Source of the DNA: Gemmobacter sp.
GTDB lineage: Bacteria; Pseudomonadota; Alphaproteobacteria; Rhodobacterales; Rhodobacteraceae
Direction of reading: 5' to 3'
NCBI GenBank assembly: GCA_003509785.1
Contig: DOMY01000037.1
Span: forward strand, 21,890 to 34,908
Length of the DNA: 13,019 nt
The position numbers and the translations under genes were made by a program. The stretch's first letter is position 1; every line of letters starts with the position of its first letter. This document shows, in pieces, positions 12,202 to 13,019 of this stretch. The notes under the pieces are model-generated. The model searched no databases. It was not told the DNA's origin and worked only from the letters and a program-made list of their open reading frames with translations.

Positions 12202-12809
12202 TGACCAACAGCCCGACCAAAAAGCCCACCGGATCAGCCATCGCTTCGCCGCTCGCGGCCCTCGTCGCAAAGGCTGCTGGCAAGCTGCCCGCCGAAACCG
12301 GCGCGACGGCAAAGGCGGCATGGCGGCGCCAGCGTGGTGATCTGCGGATTGTCCTCGCAGACATTTCGGACAGCATGACAGAGCGGGCGGGCGCGCGGAG
12401 CAAGATCGAGATCCTGCGCGATGCACTGCGCACCCTGCCAGCGTCAGTGCAGATTGTGGCGTTTCATTCGGCCCCGATCGATGTGCCCCCCGGCACATCG
12501 CTGCCGCCGCCCGGCGGATCGACCGCGCTGCATCTGGCGCTGCGGCATGTCGCAGCCCGTGAGCCGACGCATATCCTCGTGGTCAGCGATGGTCACCCGG
12601 ATGATGCGCGCGCCGCTCTGGCGGCAGCGGATGCCCTGACAGATGTGCAGATCGACGTCATATACTGCGGACCCGACAATGATCGCGAGGGCATGGCATT
12701 TATGCGCCGCCTCGCGCGCGGCGGCGGGCAGGCACAGCACCGCAGTATGGCGCGTGAGCCCCAGCTGCTGGCCAGCACCCTGCGCACTCTCGCACTGCCC
12801 AAGAGCTGA
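12201..12809 (+). CDS. VWA (von Willebrand factor A) domain protein with complete MIDAS
   Basis: 202 residues. A basic, low-complexity N-terminal 45 residues precede one VWA domain. The domain begins RIVLADISDSM at 49-59, with the MIDAS motif D54-S56-S58. T108 is in GGSTALHLAL and D130 in VVSDGHPDD. The strand VIYCGPD and the LARGGG turn close the fold. The metal site is complete, so Mg2+ dependent partner binding is expected. VWA proteins commonly work with an AAA+ partner such as MoxR; none is adjacent, the only ATPase in view being B in the opposite operon. There is no secretion signal, so it acts in the cytoplasm. The TAATG overlap with the preceding gene and a GGAG site fix the start. 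Confidence 0.85.
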   Translation: MTNSPTKKPTGSAIASPLAALVAKAAGKLPAETGATAKAAWRRQRGDLRIVLADISDSMTERAGARSKIEILRDALRTLPASVQIVAFHSAPIDVPPGTSLPPPGGSTALHLALRHVAAREPTHILVVSDGHPDDARAALAAADALTDVQIDVIYCGPDNDREGMAFMRRLARGGGQAQHRSMAREPQLLASTLRTLALPKS

Positions 12810-12811
12810 CC

Positions 12812-13019
12812 ATGACCGCTGATTACATTGTCCGTGCCGACCTCGCCCGGGGCGAGCTGACGCGCAGCTATGGCGCAGATATCCCGGTCGAGGCGCGCAC
12901 GGCCATTGCCGATGCGCTGGATCTGATCGTGGCCGGTCAACCCGCGCCGGTGCCGGGTCAGCCCGGATACTGGCTCACTGGCGCCCACCGTGCCCGCGCG
13001 CTGATCGTCACGCTGGAGG
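12812..13019 (+). CDS. Partial unrecognised gene at the right edge
   Basis: The frame opens with ATG two bases after the VWA stop and stays open for 69 codons to the window end. It reads MTADYIVRADLARGELTRSY, a helical stretch with VEARTAIADALDLIVAG, a Pro-rich turn (QPAPVPGQPG) and YWLTGAHRARALIVTLE. No domain is recognisable. Tight spacing puts it in the operon with the VWA gene and the 179-residue protein. The ribosome site is weak, so translational coupling is likely. The C-terminal part lies outside the window. Confidence 0.6.
   Translation, partial: MTADYIVRADLARGELTRSYGADIPVEARTAIADALDLIVAGQPAPVPGQPGYWLTGAHRARALIVTLE

Overview
The window is the early/regulatory half of a Mu-like transposable phage or prophage. 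The host is a high-G+C alphaproteobacterium, probably of the Rhodobacterales (Rhodobacter/Paracoccus type). The evidence is a full MuA-type DDE transposase, its MuB-type AAA ATPase partner, a GemA homologue and a Mor-like protein in Mu order. They come with the small DUF3164, DUF2786, ASCH-like and ParB-like proteins that often surround them in alphaproteobacterial Mu-like phages. The host assignment is inferred from base composition and protein style; no host gene is recognisable. Layout: a short divergent control region (8817-8914) separates two transcription units. The leftward (minus-strand) early operon runs from 8816 to 142. In order it encodes a Cro-like HTH protein, a tail-anchored membrane peptide, two small helical proteins, a ParB-like protein, transposase A, target-capture ATPase B, a tandem winged-helix protein, a Cys-motif HTH protein, an XRE HTH protein, DUF3164, DUF2786, an ASCH-like protein, GemA and a Mor-like activator. 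Nearly every junction is a TGATG or ATGA overlap, so the operon looks translationally coupled. After the Mor-like gene comes a 99-nt control region with an AT-rich -10-like element and a perfect GATC-containing palindrome. It is followed by the first 14 codons of a further leftward gene, consistent with a Mor-dependent middle/late unit leaving the window. The rightward unit begins with an S24 (LexA/CI-type) self-cleaving repressor. It is followed by a zinc-ribbon YbjQ-family protein, a D12-class DNA adenine methyltransferase, two unrecognised proteins, a von Willebrand factor A (VWA) protein with an intact MIDAS, and a partial unrecognised gene at the right edge. In Mu the repressor lies almost against the left attachment end. 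Here at least 3.4 kb of genes lie beyond it with no gap large enough for a Mu-type end, so these genes look like phage cargo (an inference). How it works together: the repressor should silence the early promoter through repeated TTAC-type operators and be removed by RecA-stimulated self-cleavage. The early operon then supplies A, B and accessory factors for replicative transposition, and GemA/Mor hand over to the next stage. The methyltransferase, the VWA cassette and several strong inverted repeats are the least explained parts. The most notable repeat is a 13-bp-arm palindrome inside the ParB-like gene. No tRNA, rRNA, CRISPR array or insertion sequence was seen, and no gene-free stretch exceeds 300 bases.
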